Source of the DNA: JASLBX01 sp035762665
GTDB lineage: Bacteria > Actinomycetota > Actinomycetes > Jiangellales > Jiangellaceae
Reading direction: 5' to 3'
Assembly: GCA_035762665.1 (NCBI GenBank)
Contig: DASTNZ010000284.1
Location: 1-14,459, forward strand
Length of the DNA: 14,459 nt
Part shown: piece after piece, positions 11,937 through 14,459 of the stretch
How the letters are laid out: every line of letters starts with the position of its first letter
Numbering within the stretch: the first letter of the stretch is position 1
Position numbers and translations under genes: made by a program
The notes under the pieces: model-generated
Told to the model about the DNA's origin: nothing
Seen by the model: the letters and a program-made list of their open reading frames with translations, nothing else
The model's database searches: none

Positions 11937-12514
11937 CGGCCGTCCGCATGACCGGCGCCGATCGGGCGAGGGTTGCAGCGTCCGAGCCGGCGGCTGCACG
12001 CGGAACGGTTCTGCTCGGAATCGACCTCGGCACGCGAGCATGCGCCGCCGTGGCCTGCCCTACAGACTGGGACGGCAACTGGCGGCGCGTCCGCTCGCTC
12101 GTAGTAGGCGAGCCACTCAGGCGCGCTGCAACCGACATCGAGCGCGCCCGGCGCACCGAGACGATCGCTGGCCAGCTCGTTCGGTTTGCAAGAGAGACGG
12201 GCGCGAGCGTCGCCCACGTCGAGAGCTACGGCTACGCGATGCGGACGGCGGCGCACACCCTTGGCGAGCTCGGAGGGGTCTGCCGTCTGGAGCTCGTTCG
12301 CGCCGGGCTCGAGATCAGGACGGCGAACATGGGCAGCGCTCGCAAGCTACTACTCGGCAAGGTGCCCCGCTCTGACGCCGGCATTGCCTGCTACGCGGCC
12401 CTACGGGCGGCCGGCGCGCCCTTCGAGACGGCTGATGAGGCGGCGGCCTTCTGCGCCGTCCAGGTCGGCCTAGCGGACGCTGGCGGGTATTTCTTCGGGC
12501 AGGTGGCCGCTTGA
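11933..12514 (+). CDS. RuvC-like Holliday-junction resolvase
   Basis: The 193-aa protein starts at ATG 11933, overlapping the upstream TGA. It has the RNase H-fold resolvase pattern: first strand LLGIDLGTRACAAVA with Asp31, VAHVESYGYAM with Glu97, and the C-terminal helix TADEAAAFCAVQVG with Asp168/Glu169. Residues about 122-150 (VRAGLEIRTANMGSARKLLLGKVPRSDAG) match the stretch that in RuvC leads to the last catalytic helix. Length matches RuvC (about 170-190). It would cut branched replication or recombination intermediates, which must be resolved before a terminase can pull linear DNA. Host RuvC genes sit with ruvA/ruvB; this one does not, which fits a mobile-element resolvase. Confidence 0.8.
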   Translation: MTAVRMTGADRARVAASEPAAARGTVLLGIDLGTRACAAVACPTDWDGNWRRVRSLVVGEPLRRAATDIERARRTETIAGQLVRFARETGASVAHVESYGYAMRTAAHTLGELGGVCRLELVRAGLEIRTANMGSARKLLLGKVPRSDAGIACYAALRAAGAPFETADEAAAFCAVQVGLADAGGYFFGQVAA

Positions 12515-12721
12515 CCGATGCGCCCCCCGTCGCCCCTGCCGACCGGTTGACAGCCGAGTTTTTCTTCGTCGGCGTGACAATACGTAGGCAACCGCTCGGC
12601 ACTGCGGGACTATTGCCGGAGGGTAGGACATTTTTAGACATAGGAAATCCCGGCCGTCAACCGGCCGACCTTTGCGGAGCCACCGAACATGCGTACTGTG
12701 TCCAAGAAGCAAGGAGGCATC
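12515..12721 (+). promoter_or_regulatory. Promoter/operator region of the toxin-antitoxin pair
   Basis: No convincing gene lies here. A near-consensus TTGACA is at 12547-12552, and TTGCCG (12613-12618), 16 bases, TAGACA (12635-12640) is a second possible promoter. CCGGTTGAC (12543-12551) and GTCAACCGG (12656-12664) form a 9-bp inverted repeat about 104 bases apart; the first overlaps TTGACA and the second is part of a CGGCCG-TCAAC-CGGCCG hairpin (12651-12667). Two such sites around a promoter fit autoregulation by the antitoxin or the complex. Confidence 0.45.
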
Positions 12722-13009
12722 ATGAGCGCAGCACCCGTCCGCCTATCGGAGCTCGAGAGGCTCCAACCAGGGGAGAAGGAGGCGAAATTGCGCGCTCTTG
12801 TCGGGGCCGCCAGGCAGCCGCCCAACGGCGAACTTCGAAGGCTGGACATGAGGATCGGCGAACACGAGCAACGGGCGGGGTTCGGCTCGGCCGTGCTTCG
12901 GGAGAAGCTTACTTCGGGCGAGGTGGTCGAGACCGCGGACGTGTGCGACTGGCTTATGCTCCTCGAGCTTCGAGAGGGCATTGGCACAAGCGTTCCACGG
13001 TCCCGCTAG
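12722..13009 (+). CDS. Antitoxin partner of TumE/DUF6516-like toxin (putative)
   Basis: I choose ATG 12722 because a strong AAGGAGG (12711-12717) lies 4 bases upstream; an in-frame ATG at 12689 is possible but lacks one. The 95-aa product is helical: LSELERLQPGEKEAKLRAL, then PPNGELRRLDMRIGEHEQRAGF (33-54), SAVLREKLTSGEVVETADVCDWLMLLELRE (56-85). I know this 'NGELxRLDxRIxExExRxG...W(L/M)MLL' pattern from small proteins encoded next to TumE-family toxins. The toxin gene follows after 13 bases. It would neutralise the toxin by binding it. No DNA-binding motif is obvious. Confidence 0.65.
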   Translation: MSAAPVRLSELERLQPGEKEAKLRALVGAARQPPNGELRRLDMRIGEHEQRAGFGSAVLREKLTSGEVVETADVCDWLMLLELREGIGTSVPRSR

Positions 13010-13022
13010 ACTCCGCCACTAC

Positions 13023-13457
13023 ATGGGTGTGCATGAGCGCCGCATGGCGCAGGCACGCCGGGCCGGGGTGGTGCTTTCAGACACGCTCGAGATCGAGCCT
13101 TACCCAGGCGATCGCCTGTGGATGCACGGAGACATCTCGTGCAGGGGCGGGATCGTCATACGGGTCTCCAAACACCTGCAGGTCCTCGGCGGCGATGGGG
13201 GCGACGCGATGGTCGAGACTGTTCGCTATAACTACAACGCTGCCGTGCGCGGGCACGGCACGTTCCTGCGTCACGACAACATTCACACGCACCGTGGTCA
13301 CCGTGACGCACACCACCGGCACGTGGGCGACTGGCGCACGAGCGAGGAAAGCAGACCTGAATGGGTGGGCGAGGCCGGTTGGCCCACGCTGGGACAATTT
13401 ATCGAAATGGTCGATGAGTGGTACTGGCTGAACCACCACGAGCTCCCCGAGCCATAA
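13023..13457 (+). CDS. TumE/DUF6516-like toxin
   Basis: ATG 13023 gives 144 aa; TTG 12981 would overlap the antitoxin gene, and ATG 13044 would trim seven residues. The core (about 33-102) follows the TumE/DUF6516 pattern: strands WMHGDISCRGGIVIRVSKHLQVL, then RYNYNAAVRGHGTFLRHDNIHTH, ending in HRDAHHRHVGDW (92-103), where the RHDN and the HHxHVG signature are typical of the family. The mode of action of this family is, to my knowledge, not settled. Placed directly after its antitoxin, the pair should stabilise the element in its host, or act in defence. A weak hairpin at 13466 follows. Confidence 0.75.
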   Translation: MGVHERRMAQARRAGVVLSDTLEIEPYPGDRLWMHGDISCRGGIVIRVSKHLQVLGGDGGDAMVETVRYNYNAAVRGHGTFLRHDNIHTHRGHRDAHHRHVGDWRTSEESRPEWVGEAGWPTLGQFIEMVDEWYWLNHHELPEP

Positions 13458-13465
13458 GGTCGTGG

Positions 13466-13485
13466 CCCGCCCTTCCGCGGGTTTC
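13466..13485 (+). terminator. Weak terminator-like hairpin after toxin gene
   Basis: CCCGC (13466-13470) pairs with GCGGG (13477-13481) around a 6-base loop and is followed by TTTC. The stem is short, so intrinsic termination would be weak, but it is placed correctly between the toxin gene and the next promoter. Confidence 0.35.
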
Positions 13486-13493
13486 GGGAGGGG

Positions 13494-13534
13494 TTGCGCT
13501 CCCCTCGCTTCGGTTGTATAGACAAGGCTAGTAC
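13494..13534 (+). promoter_or_regulatory. Promoter of RHH regulator with operator-like GCTAGTAC
   Basis: TTGCGC (13494-13499), a 17-base spacer and TATAGA (13517-13522) make a reasonable sigma-70-type promoter. Transcription would start near 13529, six or so bases before the ATG at 13535, so the mRNA may be nearly leaderless. GCTAGTAC (13527-13534) covers the expected start site. The same 8-mer occurs at 10525-10532 and, inverted, at 6939-6946, both at edges of non-coding blocks, which would suit a binding site for the RHH protein. Confidence 0.5.
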
Positions 13535-13729
13535 ATGGTTCGTGACCGTCTAACCAAGCTTCTCACCCTGCGGATCTCGCCCGGCGAATACGACATGCTG
13601 GAGCGCCTTTCGGAAGACACCGGCCTGCCGATGTCCGCCGTGGTGCGCCAGCTCATTCGCCGGGACCACGCGACCCGCTACGGCGAGACGCTTGGGAGGC
13701 CGGCTGCGGCCAAGAAACGAAAACGCTAG
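13535..13729 (+). CDS. Ribbon-helix-helix (CopG/Arc-type) DNA-binding protein
   Basis: The 64-aa protein has a clear RHH fold: strand TLRISPG (about 11-17), helix A EYDMLERLSEDTG, turn LPMS, and helix B AVVRQLIRRDHATRY, followed by a basic tail (AAAKKRKR). Such dimers bind short palindromes and usually repress their own gene, plasmid copy-number genes or toxin-antitoxin operons. Its ATG has almost no leader behind a good promoter. It begins the operon of small genes that crosses the circle junction. It lies 77 bases after the toxin gene, so it could also regulate that pair, but it has its own promoter. Confidence 0.85.
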   Translation: MVRDRLTKLLTLRISPGEYDMLERLSEDTGLPMSAVVRQLIRRDHATRYGETLGRPAAAKKRKR

Positions 13730-13791
13730 CAATGGTGGGGCCCGCGGCGTTGTCGCGCCCGGACCCCTGGCCACGACTGGAGAGACCAGCC

Positions 13792-14459
13792 ATGACGAAA
13801 CGAACCGTAAAACAGCAACCCCGCCGCACCAAGCGGAGCGCAGAGAAGCCCGCAGCGAACCCGGGGCGAGCCAAAAACAAGGCAAAGCGTATTCAGCACG
13901 GGGTGACGTTCGGCGAACTGCTCGCCGAGCGCGGAGAGCTTGCCCCCCCAAAAGAGGGGAAAGCCAAGACTGGGACTCCGATCACCCGTGCGGCTCGCCG
14001 GGCAGGCATCACCGAACGCGACGCGAACCCCGAGAAGCCGAAGGAGCTCCGCACCAAGGCGGACTTCGAGGCAGCGGCCGACCGGATCGTCGATGTCGTG
14101 CTGGGCGGAGACCTGCCAGCGCTCCCTTTCTTCCGCGAGGTGATGCTCGAGAGGCTCGCGGAGCGATTCGGGAAGGAAGCGGAGGGGACGCGGAGCCCCG
14201 AGGAGCTCGAACGCCGGCACGACCGGCGCGAGGAGCGGCTCGCTTCAGTCTCGCGCCTGCTCTCGGGCGGGCTCTGGGTTAGCGACGATGACAGCGATCC
14301 GGCGGAGCTTGCGCTTCTCCATGTGGCCGCCGCGCAGATCAAGGCCGTGATGCTGGCCATGACGACCAGCGACGGCATCGGCGCCGACGGCTGGGCACTC
14401 GACCACGACGAGATGACGGACGCCGACATCCAAGCGGCGCTTTCGGGCGTCGTGGCGAC
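13792..14459 (+). CDS. 5' part of unknown 264-aa protein spanning the circle junction
   Basis: The ATG at 13792 has GGAGAG (13779-13784) 7 bases upstream; this site lies in a small CTGG/CCAG hairpin (13777-13789) that could limit translation. The frame runs to the window's end and continues at 2-268, giving 264 aa. The N-terminal 35 residues are very basic (TKRTVKQQPRRTKRSAEK...), followed by VTFGELLAERGELAPPK and a charged linker. From about residue 88 it is helical (DFEAAADRIVDVVLGGDLPALPFFREVMLERLAERFG), with a coiled-coil-like RRHDRREERLASVSRLLSGG and an acidic patch DDDSDPAE. The layout (basic disordered tail plus helical body) suggests a nucleic-acid-bound or internal protein. No family is recognised. 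It is coupled to the next gene by ATGA. Confidence 0.8.
   Translation, partial: MTKRTVKQQPRRTKRSAEKPAANPGRAKNKAKRIQHGVTFGELLAERGELAPPKEGKAKTGTPITRAARRAGITERDANPEKPKELRTKADFEAAADRIVDVVLGGDLPALPFFREVMLERLAERFGKEAEGTRSPEELERRHDRREERLASVSRLLSGGLWVSDDDSDPAELALLHVAAAQIKAVMLAMTTSDGIGADGWALDHDEMTDADIQAALSGVVA
14319..14459. repeat. Terminal direct repeat, right copy (circular overlap)
   Basis: This is the second copy of the 141 bases at 1-141, without mismatches. The two copies represent one locus, inside the 264-aa gene, on a 14,318-bp circle. Confidence 0.95.

Noticed and set aside
12511..13431. A 306-codon plus-strand frame covering the toxin-antitoxin region
   Set aside because: It overlaps two genes with recognisable families in other frames, and its translation is Arg/Gly/Ser-rich without domain structure.
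1..14459. CRISPR array or insertion sequence
   Set aside because: No regularly spaced 25-40-base repeats and no transposase were seen; the only clustered repeats are the 7-base iterons.

Overview
The window reads as one complete circular unit. Its last 141 bases (14319-14459) are identical to its first 141 (1-141), so the non-redundant length is 14,318 bp and one gene runs across the join (13792 to the end, then 2-268). The DNA is GC-rich. Every convincing gene lies on the + strand, and most neighbours overlap by 1-8 bases or abut, so nearly the whole circle is built from a few long operons. Integrase style, codon use and gene content suggest a soil or aquatic high-GC proteobacterium-like host, most likely Myxococcota. 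That host assignment is inference from remembered sequence style, not from a search.

Layout. (1) 13535 across the join to 1606: a small ribbon-helix-helix regulator, then seven small genes ending in a 74-aa protein of a family common on plasmids and phages; the other six are unrecognised. (2) 1665-3233: a tyrosine integrase whose 3' coding part carries a piece matching the 3' end of a tRNA-Glu gene (2901-2922). This is the likely attP, placed inside int, with a hairpin and short repeats around it. (3) 3288-3875: an unknown basic protein. (4) 3931-6945: a replication operon: a tiny LacI-type HTH protein, a MerR/excisionase-type HTH protein, a small unknown protein, a prim-pol and a RepA-like hexameric helicase with a winged-helix tail. 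(5) 6946-7419: a non-coding block that opens with ten CTGTTCC/GGAACAG repeats and a long hairpin, a good replication-origin candidate, followed by a stretch with dyads upstream of the terminase genes. (6) 7420-9446: a putative small terminase and a recognisable large terminase whose P-loop resembles the variant form of phage lambda gpA. (7) 9465-12514: unknown small proteins, two ParB/sulfiredoxin-fold-like proteins flanking a small beta-rich protein, and a RuvC-like resolvase; between them is a 147-bp gap packed with inverted repeats (10505-10651). (8) 12722-13457: a toxin-antitoxin pair with a TumE/DUF6516-like toxin.

How it may work. The element can plausibly integrate at a tRNA gene, excise as a circle, replicate with its own prim-pol, helicase and origin, resolve branched DNA with the RuvC-like enzyme, and process its DNA with its own terminase. 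I see no portal, major capsid, protease or tail gene, and the unassigned proteins (all 264 aa or shorter) look too small for a portal. The best single reading is a phage satellite, or a plasmid-like integrative element, that carries its own TerL and packages into another phage's particles. A very small phage with unrecognised structural genes is the main alternative.
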